From CBDDRG01 sp965232975 (GTDB lineage Bacteria; Pseudomonadota; Gammaproteobacteria; Pseudomonadales; Porticoccaceae), in contig CBDDRG010000295.1 in assembly GCA_965232975.1 (NCBI GenBank), forward strand, positions 1-13,487: a stretch of DNA of 13,487 nucleotides. Reading direction: 5' to 3'. The position numbers and the translations under genes were made by a program. The notes under the pieces are model-generated. The model was not told the DNA's origin and ran no database searches. It saw nothing but the letters and a program-made list of their open reading frames with translations. This document shows positions 6,131 through 13,487 of the stretch, one piece after another. The stretch's first letter is position 1. Each line of letters opens with the position of its first letter.

Positions 6131-7858
6131 TCAGCCCGGAACCACCGGCAGCAGCAGGTGGGATGGGTGCGCCGCGTCGTGGTGGATCCGCTGGAGCGCT
6201 GGCACGAAATGCGTCGCCGTCATCGGTGCCTCACCGCTATTGGGGTTGCGGTCATAGCGCGGAAAATCGCTCGAGGTCACGATCACCCGCAAACGCTCGC
6301 CGGGCGCGAACACCATGGCCGTCGCCCACAGATCAATCTCCCAGGGCAGCGCGGTTCCGGGCACATAATTGCCGCCGCTCGCCCGCAATTGGTGCGATGC
6401 GCGCAAGACGCCGTCGCAGACATTGAAGGTGCGGCCATCAACGCGCACCACGCACAGCTTCACCACCCAATCGGTATCGGCGCCGCTGGTGCTGGCGTGG
6501 ATGACGCCGGTCACTGGCCCGGTGATTTCGAGAGCCGCGGTCAAGGGTGCTGAGGTGTAGACGAGAATGTCCCGCCGGCCCAGGATCGGCGCCTGATCCA
6601 CCGGCCCCGGCGTGTACTGGGGCGGCATCAGCAGGTTGCCGCCGCAGGTCGGGCAGGGGTGTTCGGGGTCGTAGACATAGCTGTCCGCGGTCTCGGCAGC
6701 GCCGGGCAGCGCGGCGGCAAAGGTGCCGCCCGCGCCCAGATACCAGGGCGTGTACCGGGTGCGCGCCAGCGGCCACTCCTGCTCGTCGCGCCAGCGGTTG
6801 ACGCCCTGAATGAACAGCCGCACCGGCGCCTCGCGCTCGATGCCGTTGGCTTCACCCTTCAGCCAGTGGTTGAACCAGTGCAGTTGCAGCGTGGTCAGGT
6901 CTTCCTTCAGATCGACGAAGAGCCCGCTGGCGCGAAAGCCGAAATCGATCTGGCCGACCAGATTCAGGAACATGCCGTGGGACCAGGGGCCGATGACGAT
7001 GCGGGTGTGGCTGCGCGCCTCGGCAGTCGCCGCACTCCGTTTCATGCCGGTGAAATTCTCGAGATCCGAACCCAGCAGCAGATCGTGCCAGCCGGCCAGG
7101 ATCAGCGCCGGCACCTTGACTTGTTCGTACCTGCTGTGGAGCAGCATGGCGTCCGTCCAGGCGTCGGGCGCGGTGTGCTTGAGCAACTCGTAGAGAAAGG
7201 GCACGAAGCGCTGGTCTTCGGCATGCCCGGCAGGCAACTCGGCAAACGGCCGATGCCTGATCGTGGCGGCGAAATCATCCATCGCGGCCACCAGCTCGAC
7301 CAGGCGCGCGCCCATTTCGGGCAGCGGCTTGCCGGAGCGGAACAACGCGCCCATGCCGATGGTGCGCAGCGCCCAGCTCGCCAGCGTCGCCACATGCAAC
7401 GCGCCGCCGCGCCAGAAGTGGTTGCGCCAGAAATCGTTGGGGGCGGTGGTCGGCGAAATCGCCTTCAGCCCGGGGTGGCCCGACACCGCGCCGAGCCAAG
7501 TGGTGCCGCCCATGTACGACAGTCCGTAGCAGCCGAGGTTGCCGTCCGAAAACATCTGCTGCGCGGCCCATTCCAGGGTATCGGCGCTGTCGCGCTCTTC
7601 GTCGCGATAGGGGAAGAACACATCGCCATCCGACGCCCAGCGACTGCGCACATCCTGGATAACCACCGCGAAACCGGCAGCCGCGGCGCGCACCGGGTCG
7701 AGGGTCAGTGCCGTGATCAACCACAGTTCCTTGTTGTAGGGCGTGCGCTGAATCAGCACCGGATGGCGATCGCCGTCGGCCGGGCGGTAGACGTCGGCGC
7801 GCAACACTACGCCGTCGCGCATGGTGACGGGCACGTTCTTGTCGATGATGACGCTCAT
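6131..7858 (-). CDS. CocE/NonD family hydrolase (peptidase S15-like)
   Basis: Predicted serine hydrolase of 575 residues, related to cocaine esterase and X-Pro dipeptidyl-peptidase; acts on an ester, amide or acyl substrate that cannot be named. The N-terminal DKNVPVTMRDGVVLRADVYRP is the family hallmark. The triad is visible: Ser114 in YGLSYMGG, Asp259 in LAGWHDLL and His294 in GPWSHG, in the same order and near the same spacing as cocaine esterase (S117, D259, H287, recalled). The C-terminal region from about residue 430 is the jelly-roll domain (TGVIHASTSGADTDWVVKL). A CPTCGG pair of cysteines at 402-407 precedes it. There is no signal peptide. GGGAG lies nine bases before the ATG. It converges on the upstream-lying plus-strand hydrolase with a 49-base gap and no clear terminator. 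Confidence 0.95.
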   Translation of the reverse strand: MSVIIDKNVPVTMRDGVVLRADVYRPADGDRHPVLIQRTPYNKELWLITALTLDPVRAAAAGFAVVIQDVRSRWASDGDVFFPYRDEERDSADTLEWAAQQMFSDGNLGCYGLSYMGGTTWLGAVSGHPGLKAISPTTAPNDFWRNHFWRGGALHVATLASWALRTIGMGALFRSGKPLPEMGARLVELVAAMDDFAATIRHRPFAELPAGHAEDQRFVPFLYELLKHTAPDAWTDAMLLHSRYEQVKVPALILAGWHDLLLGSDLENFTGMKRSAATAEARSHTRIVIGPWSHGMFLNLVGQIDFGFRASGLFVDLKEDLTTLQLHWFNHWLKGEANGIEREAPVRLFIQGVNRWRDEQEWPLARTRYTPWYLGAGGTFAAALPGAAETADSYVYDPEHPCPTCGGNLLMPPQYTPGPVDQAPILGRRDILVYTSAPLTAALEITGPVTGVIHASTSGADTDWVVKLCVVRVDGRTFNVCDGVLRASHQLRASGGNYVPGTALPWEIDLWATAMVFAPGERLRVIVTSSDFPRYDRNPNSGEAPMTATHFVPALQRIHHDAAHPSHLLLPVVPG

Positions 7859-7987
7859 GATTGCTTACTCCCATGCAGAACGGAGGCTCAGGATCCTGAA
7901 CAGCATCTCAGCGCGATATCCGCACCAATACCTCAGGCTCGGGCATCGGGATGGACATCGAAACTGAAGTTCAGGAAGCAAAATATC

Positions 7988-8006
7988 GGCCCGTTAGAGG
8001 CGGGCC
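7988..8006 (-). terminator. Weak intrinsic terminator candidate after the small membrane protein
   Basis: A six-base-pair stem GGCCCG (7988-7993) / CGGGCC (8001-8006) with a seven-base loop. Read on the minus strand it is followed by GATATTTTGC, which is only a weak T-run. It lies about 90 bases past the membrane-protein stop codon. The rest of 7859-8096 holds nothing recognisable. Confidence 0.35.
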
Positions 8007-8096
8007 ACCGGCCCTGAAATTGTCGCTGAACTGTGTTGCCAGCCGAGGAAGCAGCGGGATCCCACACCGGCGCAGGTGAGTTCGCCCAAGGTTGGT

Positions 8097-8414
8097 TCAG
8101 GCGCGCGCTCCGAGGCGGACGCGAATCTTGTCGAAGTTGAGCAGCAGATAGATCGCCGTGGCGACGTTGCCAATGACTAACATCAGCACACCCCAGACCA
8201 CCGCTTTCGCGAACGAACCCTCTATCAGGTAGATGACCACGGCGAACAGCAGCAGACCGAACATGAAGTCCAGCGTGATGATCAACGGCCAGGGCTCCAT
8301 GATCGACAGGCTGCCGAAAAAGCTGCTGAACGTCGGCTCGGTGTAGAAACCCCAAATAGACAAGGGCACGAAGACGGCCATGTAAATCAGGATGGCCTGT
8401 TTGGACTTTTCCAT
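8097..8414 (-). CDS. Small three-helix membrane protein of unknown function
   Basis: A 105-residue hydrophobic protein with three predicted transmembrane segments at about 6-24, 43-64 and 70-92. A short positively charged N-terminus (MEKSKQ) and a basic C-terminal tail (DKIRVRLGARA) suggest a cytoplasmic C-terminus. A loop with aromatic and proline residues (WGFYTEPTF, SIMEPWPL) joins helices one and two. A strong AAGGAG lies six bases before the ATG, which supports a real gene. I do not recognise the family. It stands alone, with a 238-base gap before the CocE-like gene and a 260-base gap after the GST gene. That 8415-8674 gap has no gene and contains only a 12-bp palindrome (GGATCATGATCC, 8471-8482) and a 15-base inverted repeat at 8641-8655. 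Confidence 0.85.
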   Translation of the reverse strand: MEKSKQAILIYMAVFVPLSIWGFYTEPTFSSFFGSLSIMEPWPLIITLDFMFGLLLFAVVIYLIEGSFAKAVVWGVLMLVIGNVATAIYLLLNFDKIRVRLGARA

Positions 8415-8674
8415 TGCATTCTCCTTCGAGGGCTACCAGGTAGCGGGTGAGTCGTTATGGTGGCAATGCCGGATCATGATCCCGCCCCCTCCCGGTGGTT
8501 GTCAATTTGGGGCATCCGTATCGCCGGCAGGCGCCGTCACCACCCCACCGGGCATCGCCGGCGAGTTGTCGATCCAGGGCTTACCCGATCATCACCAGCA
8601 AGCCGCGCGGCGTCGACAGTGGCGGGTTTAATCGGCGCTGGCGCCAATTTGGCGCTTGGTGCCTGGCGATCCAA

Positions 8675-9325
8675 TCAGCCGCGCATGCCGGCCTGGGCAG
8701 AGCCCGGGTGCAGGCTTGACACCGCCGAGGGGCGCGCATTCATGCGCGCATACCAGGGCGCGATATTGGTCAGCGCGGGGTTGAGCGGTTGGCCGACATC
8801 TTTGGCGAAGTCGAGACAGCAATAGAGCACGATATCGGCGAGGCCCAGCTTGCTGCCGCCCACATATTCGCGCCCGGCCATCAGGCCATCGAGCCAGACC
8901 AGCGCCGCGGCCGCCTTCTCTTTCAATCCTGGCGCGGCTTCGGGAATGCAGTGCACGCGATCTTTGAACAGCCCGTAGCCTTCGGCGTAGCGAAACCCGT
9001 TGTACATATGCTCGGTGATATTCAACTCGACGCGGCGCAACCACATGCGGTTGACAGCGCGCTCTTCCGCGGTGGTGCCGATCAACGCGGGCGTGGGGTG
9101 CTTTTCTTCGATGTACTCGCACATCACCACAGTCTCGGCGATAACAGTGCCGTCATCCAACTCGAGCGCCGGCACCTGCCCCGCCGGATTGCGCGCCGTA
9201 AACGGCGCCTTGCGGTTTTCGCCCGCCATCAGGTCGAGTTCTTCGCGAGGCAGAGTCACGCCTTTTTCGGCCAAGAACATGCGCACGGCGCGGGGGTTGG
9301 GGCCAAACGAATCGATGAGTTTCAT
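8675..9325 (-). CDS. Glutathione S-transferase family protein
   Basis: Soluble GST-fold protein of 216 residues that probably conjugates glutathione to, or uses it to process, an electrophile. The thioredoxin-like N-terminal domain spans about residues 1-78: MKLIDSFGPNPRAVRMFLAEKG, the cis-proline GSH-binding segment NPAGQVPALEL (46-56) and the E-T pair of IAETVVMCEYI (62-72) in place of the usual E-S. The all-helical C-terminal domain follows, with the N-capping box-like segment GGSKLGLADIVLY (156-168), where D164 is the conserved folding residue. The ATG at 9325 starts the domain cleanly; the longer open frame upstream is non-domain sequence. The Shine-Dalgarno is weak (AAGGA, about ten bases upstream). 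It lies 73 bases after the thioesterase gene on the same strand, so it is likely the last gene of that operon. Confidence 0.93.
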   Translation of the reverse strand: MKLIDSFGPNPRAVRMFLAEKGVTLPREELDLMAGENRKAPFTARNPAGQVPALELDDGTVIAETVVMCEYIEEKHPTPALIGTTAEERAVNRMWLRRVELNITEHMYNGFRYAEGYGLFKDRVHCIPEAAPGLKEKAAAALVWLDGLMAGREYVGGSKLGLADIVLYCCLDFAKDVGQPLNPALTNIAPWYARMNARPSAVSSLHPGSAQAGMRG

Positions 9326-9398
9326 GGGCAAGCTGTCCTTGTGTCGTTGGGGGTAGAAAAGCGGCGACGCGGGTATTTTTTGCGTGGGCGGGCGGGGG

Positions 9399-10295
9399 TT
9401 AGAACCTGACAAACAGCGGCTCCGCCCGTGCGCGCAAATCGGGCGGCATGGCGATGGCCTTGCGCGTTTCGAAGTTGAACAGGGTGCCGGTGGTTTCGAC
9501 GGTGGCGGCCGTTGCACCGCTCGCGGCGTGGAAAAACCAGTGGAAGAAGCGCTGGGTTTTGCTGTTCATGGTGCGCAGCCCGCTCTTGGTGATCAGCGCA
9601 TCGCCGGCGCGCAACGGGTGCTGGAATTCGATGTTGTATTCGAGCGCCGCGCTGCCGAGGCCATTGGCCTTGCGGTAGGCCGGGGTCAGGCCGTAATGGC
9701 GTTGCAGATGGGTGACGGCGTCCGAACAGCGCGACATGAAAAAGCGCGGGTGCAGTTCGCCGCGCAGGTCGCACTCCCAGGGTTCGATGGTGCCGCAGGC
9801 GGTGTCGATCAGGTTGTATTGAATCGCAGTCGCCAGATCGCGCCGCGGCGGCTGGGGCAGGGCCTCGCGCGGGCGCAAATCGGCCGGCGGCTCGACCATC
9901 AGCGCCTCCGCAGCGCGTTGCGCATGGTGCGGAAAATCCACCGCGATACCGCGCACCCTATCGACCAGTTCCAACTCGATGACAAAGCGCGCGGCGACAC
10001 CATCGGTCTCCAGATTGAGCATTTCGCTGAAGGTGGTGAGCCTGCTGCCGGCGAGCGCGAAGATGCCCGTGAACAGGGTGTAGGTTTCGCCGTTGCGCAG
10101 CTCGCGCATGAACAGCACGCGCTCGGCGCGGTGCAGCAGCGCCAGCTCGGGATCGGCGCCGAGCCCGAGCAGCGCCTGCAACTGGCCGACGGTCTCGGTG
10201 GAGCGCGCCAGGTAGTGCTGCACGTTCATGTGCGCCATCACATCGCACTCCCAGGCTTTGACGTTCGCCCGCACCGTCGCCACCATCTCCCCCAT
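9399..10295 (-). CDS. Acyl-CoA thioesterase-like protein with two hotdog domains
   Basis: Predicted thioesterase of 298 residues that hydrolyses an acyl-CoA or related thioester. Hotdog domain one spans about residues 8-130 and opens with WECDVMAHMNVQHYL, which matches the 4-hydroxybenzoyl-CoA thioesterase-type pattern D-x-x-x-HMN-x-x-x-Y. Hotdog domain two spans about 168-285: EPWECDLRGELHPRFFM, then the central-strand region ALEYNIEFQHPLRAGDAL and a C-terminal strand with GTLFNFETRKA. A proline- and arginine-rich linker (about 135-153) separates them. The duplicated arrangement resembles double-hotdog 4HBT-like enzymes. A GGAG lies nine bases upstream of the ATG. It follows the amidohydrolase gene after only 35 bases, so co-transcription is likely. 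The substrate is unknown; neighbours point to an aromatic or lipid acyl-CoA. Confidence 0.88.
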   Translation of the reverse strand: MGEMVATVRANVKAWECDVMAHMNVQHYLARSTETVGQLQALLGLGADPELALLHRAERVLFMRELRNGETYTLFTGIFALAGSRLTTFSEMLNLETDGVAARFVIELELVDRVRGIAVDFPHHAQRAAEALMVEPPADLRPREALPQPPRRDLATAIQYNLIDTACGTIEPWECDLRGELHPRFFMSRCSDAVTHLQRHYGLTPAYRKANGLGSAALEYNIEFQHPLRAGDALITKSGLRTMNSKTQRFFHWFFHAASGATAATVETTGTLFNFETRKAIAMPPDLRARAEPLFVRF

Positions 10296-10330
10296 CGAAC
10301 TTGCTCCGCGGTCGGCTTGCTAGGGCTGGG

Positions 10331-11596
10331 TCAGGCCGCGAGGCCCAGCAGCGCGGCAGTGTTGTTGCGCATCACGTTGCGCACCTGGGCGTAGTCGAGA
10401 CCTTCCAGGCCATCGGCGAATTCGAGTGGTTCGGCGAGGCCCTCCGGGTGCGGCCAGTCGGAACCGAACAGCGCCACGTCCGGGCCCACCGACGCAATCA
10501 GCTCGCGGATGTTGTCCTCCGGAAACGGACACACGCGGATGCGGTCGAGAAAGATCCTGCTGGGCTTGTCGTGCAGCGGGCCAAAGGTGAAATTGGTGCC
10601 GGCGATCTTGGCCGACTTGTCGAGCTTGCGCAGCAGTGGTGTGACCCAAGACGAGCCGTTTTCGATGGACGCCACGCGCAGGCGCGGGAAGCGGCCGAAC
10701 AGGTTGTGCATGATCAGCGCTGCCAGCGTATCGGTGACCGGCCGCTCCATCATGCCGATGACATGCTGGAACGCGGTGACGCGGTGGTGCGGCGGGCGCG
10801 GGTTCTCGCCCCAGGCGGCCGACACCAGCTCTTCGAAACCAGCGTTGCCGAGGTGGAACGACACCGGCACCCCGGCCTCCTGACAGCGCGCCCAGAACGG
10901 GTCGAAATACGGGTCGGCCGGCGAGCGGCCATAGATGGGGCCGGAGATCAGATTGACGATGCGCGCACCCTGGGCGAGCACGCGGTCGAGTTCGGCGACG
11001 GCGAGGTCGATATCCACCAGCGACAGTTGCGCCGCGCTGAAGATGCGGTTCTGGTAGTCCCAGCCCCAGTCCTCCTCGAGCCAGCGGTTGAACGCGCGAT
11101 GATTGGCCATGACCACCTCGGGGCCGTGGTCGCGCAACTGCATTTCGACGCCCACGCCGAGCGACGGCAGAAAAATGCCGGCCTGCACGTTGTAGCGGTC
11201 GAACCAGCGTAGCCGCGCCGCCCGATCCATGGACTCCGGCAGATCGAAACAGGAGATCGGATCGGCCGCCAGAATATGCGCGCCCTTGGGCTGATCGCTG
11301 CGATAGAACGCCTTGTACGACCCCGGCTTGCCGGCGTGCTCGCCGGGCGGCGCGCTGAAAAAGCTCAGCCGCTCGCCGCGCACATGCACCTGGGCGTGGC
11401 GGCTCAGGCCGCGCACGACCATCACGGCATCGTCGCGGTAGCGCGCTTCCATGTGCCGCGTATAGCAGTCGTCGGGTTCGTAATAGTGGCAATCGGCGTC
11501 GATCAGCGGGTAGTCGATCAGCGCGCGCGGGTCTTTGGCGTCGCGGCTGGTAGGAACCGACTTGGGGGCAGAATTTGCAGCGGCTGGCGATGCCAT
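10331..11596 (-). CDS. Amidohydrolase 2 family protein (metal-dependent hydrolase/decarboxylase type)
   Basis: TIM-barrel amidohydrolase of 421 residues. With the ATG at 11596, the metal-site start is D33-A-D-C-H37-Y-Y-E40-P, a variant of the family's D-x-H or D-x-E opening. A mid-barrel histidine is in SFHLGN (H248), conserved-looking SIENGSSW follows (about 310-317), and the C-terminal metal aspartate is in LFGSDWPHPEG (D380, H383). PF04909 members include hydrolases and non-oxidative decarboxylases of aromatic acids; which applies here cannot be told. The frame extends upstream, but AGGAGG at 11605-11610, eight bases before 11596, fixes the start. It heads the minus-strand group with the thioesterase and GST, and is divergent from the thiolase. 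Confidence 0.92.
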   Translation of the reverse strand: MASPAAANSAPKSVPTSRDAKDPRALIDYPLIDADCHYYEPDDCYTRHMEARYRDDAVMVVRGLSRHAQVHVRGERLSFFSAPPGEHAGKPGSYKAFYRSDQPKGAHILAADPISCFDLPESMDRAARLRWFDRYNVQAGIFLPSLGVGVEMQLRDHGPEVVMANHRAFNRWLEEDWGWDYQNRIFSAAQLSLVDIDLAVAELDRVLAQGARIVNLISGPIYGRSPADPYFDPFWARCQEAGVPVSFHLGNAGFEELVSAAWGENPRPPHHRVTAFQHVIGMMERPVTDTLAALIMHNLFGRFPRLRVASIENGSSWVTPLLRKLDKSAKIAGTNFTFGPLHDKPSRIFLDRIRVCPFPEDNIRELIASVGPDVALFGSDWPHPEGLAEPLEFADGLEGLDYAQVRNVMRNNTAALLGLAA

Positions 11597-11604
11597 GGCG
11601 ACAT

Positions 11605-11610
11605 CCTCCT
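11605..11610 (-). promoter_or_regulatory. Shine-Dalgarno of the amidohydrolase gene
   Basis: Consensus AGGAGG on the minus strand, eight bases before the ATG at 11594-11596. It rules out the longer upstream starts of the same frame. Confidence 0.85.
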
Positions 11611-11662
11611 GGGTCTGGGCGACGAGCGCGGGGTGACCGCAATCTTGCCACGCGGGCGCCAT

Positions 11663-11701
11663 CTTCACCAATCGCCTTCACCAATCGCCTTCACCGATTG
11701 C
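11663..11701. repeat. Three tandem 13-bp repeats in the divergent promoter region
   Basis: Three adjacent copies of a 13-base unit: CTTCACCAATCGC at 11663-11675 and again at 11676-11688, then CTTCACCGATTGC at 11689-11701 with two changes. The changes turn CAATCG into its own reverse complement CGATTG, so copies two and three also form an inverted repeat (11682-11687 / 11695-11700, seven-base spacer). It sits between the divergent amidohydrolase and thiolase genes. Confidence 0.85.
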
Positions 11702-11742
11702 CCGCGCGCCCTGCGCTCCGGCGCCAGCGCGCAGCAGGCCGA

Positions 11743-11770
11743 TGGACATCCCCTGCCGGTCGCGCATAAT
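11743..11770 (+). promoter_or_regulatory. Candidate sigma-70 promoter for the thiolase gene
   Basis: TGGACA at 11743-11748, a 16-base spacer, and CATAAT at 11765-11770; each hexamer matches consensus at five of six positions. A start near 11777 would give a leader of about 60 bases before the thiolase ATG. Confidence 0.55.
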
Positions 11771-11839
11771 CAATTCCGCCGTTGCCTGCATTAAAACCCC
11801 AGGCCTTTACCCAGCCACCGCTACCGGGAGCTTAATAAC

Positions 11840-13030
11840 ATGAGAAAAGTAATGATCGCCGGGGTCGGCATGACCCCCTTTGGCAAACACCTGGATGCCA
11901 CCATCCGCAGCCTGGTGACCCAGGCGCTCAACGAGGCGATGGCCGATGCCGGCACCAGCGTCGGCCAGGTGGACACCATCTTCTTCGGCAATGCCGCCGC
12001 CGGGCTGCTGACCGGGCAGGAGATGATCACCGGCCAGGTCGCGCTGCGCGAATCCGGACTCATGGGCAAGCCCATCATCAATGTCGAAAATGCCTGCGCG
12101 TCGGCCAGCACCGCCGCCCATCTGGCATGGCTGTCGGTGGCGTCGGGACAATCCGAGGTGGCACTTGCGATCGGCGCCGAGAAGATGACCAACGCGGACA
12201 AAATGGTGCCCTTCCGCGCGCTGATCGCGGCCATGGATCTGGAGCAGATCAAGGCCGAAACCGGCTCCGACGACCCGCTCACCGCCGGCACCGCGCCCGG
12301 CCGCTCGGGCTTCATGGATGTCTACGCCGGCAAGGCGCGCAAGTACATGCAGCAGACTGGCGCGACGCCTGCCGATTTCGCGCTCGCTGCCGCCAAGGCG
12401 CACCGCTTCGGCAGCCTCAACCCAAAGGCGCAGTTCCGCAATCCGCTCAGCGTCGAAGCCATTCTCGCCAGCAAGACCATCGTCGATCCGCTGACCATCG
12501 CGATGTGCTCACCCATCGGCGACGGCGCCGCCGCGCTGGTGTTCTGCTCGGAGGAATTCGCGCGCCGCCACGGCTGCGACGCCGTCACCGTCGATGCGCT
12601 GGTGCTGGTGTCCGGCCTGCCCGGCGGCGAGAACTGCAACGCGCGCGCCACCGCCAAGGCCTATGCGCAGGCCGGGATCGGGCCGGAGGACATCGACGTC
12701 GTCGAACTGCACGACGCCGCCTCGCCCGCCGAGCTGATCTACATCGAGGAACTCGGCCTGTGCAAACCCGGCGAAGGTATCGCGATGATTCGCGAGGGCC
12801 AGACCGACCTCGGCGGGCGCGTGCCCGTCAATACCAGCGGCGGCCTGGTCGCCAAGGGCCACCCCGTCGGCGCCACCGGCTGCGCGCAGATCGTCGAGTT
12901 GGTCGATCAGTTGCGCGGCCGCTGCGGCGCGCGCCAGGTCGTCGGCGCCAAGGTCGCGATGGCGCAGAACGGCGGCGGCTGGATCGAAGACGACACCGCC
13001 GCCACCACGTTGACCATCCTCAGCCGCTGA
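11840..13030 (+). CDS. SCP-x/SCP2-type thiolase (acetyl-CoA acetyltransferase family)
   Basis: Thiolase-fold enzyme of 396 residues. It probably cleaves a 3-ketoacyl-CoA with CoA, possibly one from a bulky or branched substrate. The acyl-accepting nucleophile is Cys86 in VENACASAS. The second-half motifs are C223-SPIGDGAAAL, VELHDAASPAEL (H291, where classical thiolases have NEAFA), GGLVAKGHPVGATG (H341) and the C-terminal glycine stretch QNGGGW. The HDAAS variant and the lack of the classical C-x-G near the end fit the SCP2/lipid-transfer thiolase subfamily rather than PhaA or FadA. GGGAG lies nine bases before the ATG. It is followed after 46 bases by an NTF2-like gene, so the two probably form an operon. 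It is unlikely to be the PHA-pathway thiolase because of its subfamily and distance from phaC. Confidence 0.93.
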   Translation: MRKVMIAGVGMTPFGKHLDATIRSLVTQALNEAMADAGTSVGQVDTIFFGNAAAGLLTGQEMITGQVALRESGLMGKPIINVENACASASTAAHLAWLSVASGQSEVALAIGAEKMTNADKMVPFRALIAAMDLEQIKAETGSDDPLTAGTAPGRSGFMDVYAGKARKYMQQTGATPADFALAAAKAHRFGSLNPKAQFRNPLSVEAILASKTIVDPLTIAMCSPIGDGAAALVFCSEEFARRHGCDAVTVDALVLVSGLPGGENCNARATAKAYAQAGIGPEDIDVVELHDAASPAELIYIEELGLCKPGEGIAMIREGQTDLGGRVPVNTSGGLVAKGHPVGATGCAQIVELVDQLRGRCGARQVVGAKVAMAQNGGGWIEDDTAATTLTILSR

Positions 13031-13076
13031 TTGCTGGCGGCTGATTGTTACCGCCATAACGATAAGGAGACCCGCC

Positions 13077-13487
13077 ATGGCCACGCTCGAACAACGCATC
13101 CAACTGCTCGCCGACAAGGATGAAATCCGCGAACTCACCGCCCGCTACTGCTACGCCGTGGTGCGCCAGGATTCCGCCGCGCTGCTCGCCATGTTCTGCG
13201 ACGACGGCGAATTCCAATTGCAACAGCAGACCTGGCGCGGCAAGGACGAACTGCGCGATCTTTACGTCACCAAGATCGGTGAAGTCACGCCCAAGCCGTT
13301 CATCCAGAACCACGTTATCCAGATCGACGGCGACACCGCCACCGGCAACTGTGCCGTCGAGATCCGCATGGTGCAGGACGGCAAGGCCGTCACCGCCTGC
13401 GGCCACTATGACGACAGCTATCGCCGTGTCGGCAGCGAGTGGAAATTCGCGCGCCGCCAGTTCAATTTGTACCACTGGGTGTTGTTG
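13077..13487 (+). CDS. NTF2/SnoaL-like protein, 3'-truncated by window edge
   Basis: The frame starts at the ATG at 13077, seven bases after AAGGAG (13064-13069), and stays open for 137 residues to the window end. It opens with LEQRIQLLADKDEIRELTARYCYAV (about residues 4-28), the N-terminal helix pair of SnoaL-like proteins. It continues with LLAMFCDDGEFQ (36-47), WRGKDELRDLY (53-63), NHVIQIDGDTATGNCAVEI (78-96) and a late SEWKFARRQFNLYHW (120-134). This is the cone-shaped NTF2-like fold found in small-molecule isomerases, dehydratases and hydroxylase partners. About 140-150 residues are usual, so only a few are missing. It probably shares a transcript with the thiolase. No specific reaction can be assigned. 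Confidence 0.88.
   Translation, partial: MATLEQRIQLLADKDEIRELTARYCYAVVRQDSAALLAMFCDDGEFQLQQQTWRGKDELRDLYVTKIGEVTPKPFIQNHVIQIDGDTATGNCAVEIRMVQDGKAVTACGHYDDSYRRVGSEWKFARRQFNLYHWVLL

Noticed and set aside
6120..6132. GAGCG-CCT-CGCTC hairpin between the convergent hydrolase genes
   Set aside because: The stem is only five pairs and overlaps the CocE-like stop codon, with no T-run on either strand; not enough for a terminator call.
6659..8017. Long plus-strand open frame of 452 codons opposite the CocE-like gene
   Set aside because: Antisense shadow; composition is rich in Arg, Gly, Ala and His with no family motif, and the minus frame has a full catalytic triad.
8641..8655. 15-base inverted repeat (GCGCCAA-T-TTGGCGC) just downstream of the GST gene
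   Set aside because: Symmetric but with a one-base centre and no T-run, so not a convincing intrinsic terminator; kept only as a note in the gap description.
10320..11684. Second minus-strand frame of 454 codons over the amidohydrolase
   Set aside because: Alternate frame of the same DNA, Arg/Ala-rich and without motifs; the frame ending at 10331 carries the amidohydrolase signatures.
12127..13044. Arg-rich plus-strand frame inside the thiolase gene
   Set aside because: Shadow frame; the thiolase frame has all the active-site motifs.
1..13487. CRISPR array, tRNA, rRNA or riboswitch
   Set aside because: No regularly spaced repeats of CRISPR size, no tRNA cloverleaf pattern and no rRNA-like stretch noticed by eye; the upstream region of glyA shows no glycine-riboswitch-like core.

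Overview
The window reads as chromosome of a high-G+C Gram-negative bacterium, most likely a gammaproteobacterium rich in lipid, polyester and xenobiotic metabolism. This placement is inferred from codon use, from the proteobacterial-type GlyA and from the family mix. It was not tested by alignment.

Left edge to about 5.2 kb: a polyhydroxyalkanoate (PHA) storage locus. A minus-strand series runs phaQ-like PadR repressor, short PHA-synthase partner subunit (PhaE/PhaR type), PHA synthase phaC, a GNAT acetyltransferase, and the housekeeping gene glyA. A phasin-like gene is transcribed divergently from the repressor. Between the repressor and the phasin lies a perfect 17-bp inverted repeat (5-nt centre) that carries a consensus-like sigma-70 promoter on each strand, each reading TTGACA-17-TATAAA. 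This is the most striking element in the window. It looks like one operator that controls granule-coat and synthase genes together. Downstream of glyA, the first 59 bases hold the start of a minus-strand ORF that resembles an IS630-type transposase.

5.2 to 7.9 kb: the phasin gene ends in a strong intrinsic terminator. A plus-strand alpha/beta hydrolase (GHSLGG) follows, with a 16-bp perfect palindrome between terminator and gene. It converges on a minus-strand CocE/NonD (peptidase S15-type) hydrolase.

8.0 to 11.6 kb, minus strand: a small three-helix membrane protein of unknown function, a glutathione S-transferase, a double-hotdog thioesterase and an amidohydrolase-2 family protein. The last three are closely spaced and likely co-transcribed in the order amidohydrolase, thioesterase, GST.

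11.6 to 13.5 kb: a divergent intergenic region with three 13-bp tandem repeats and a plausible sigma-70 promoter. It is followed by a plus-strand SCP-x/SCP2-type thiolase and an NTF2/SnoaL-like protein that runs off the right edge. Together these suggest an accessory acyl-CoA or ring-degradation module. Its link to the PHA locus, through acyl-CoA supply, is only inference.
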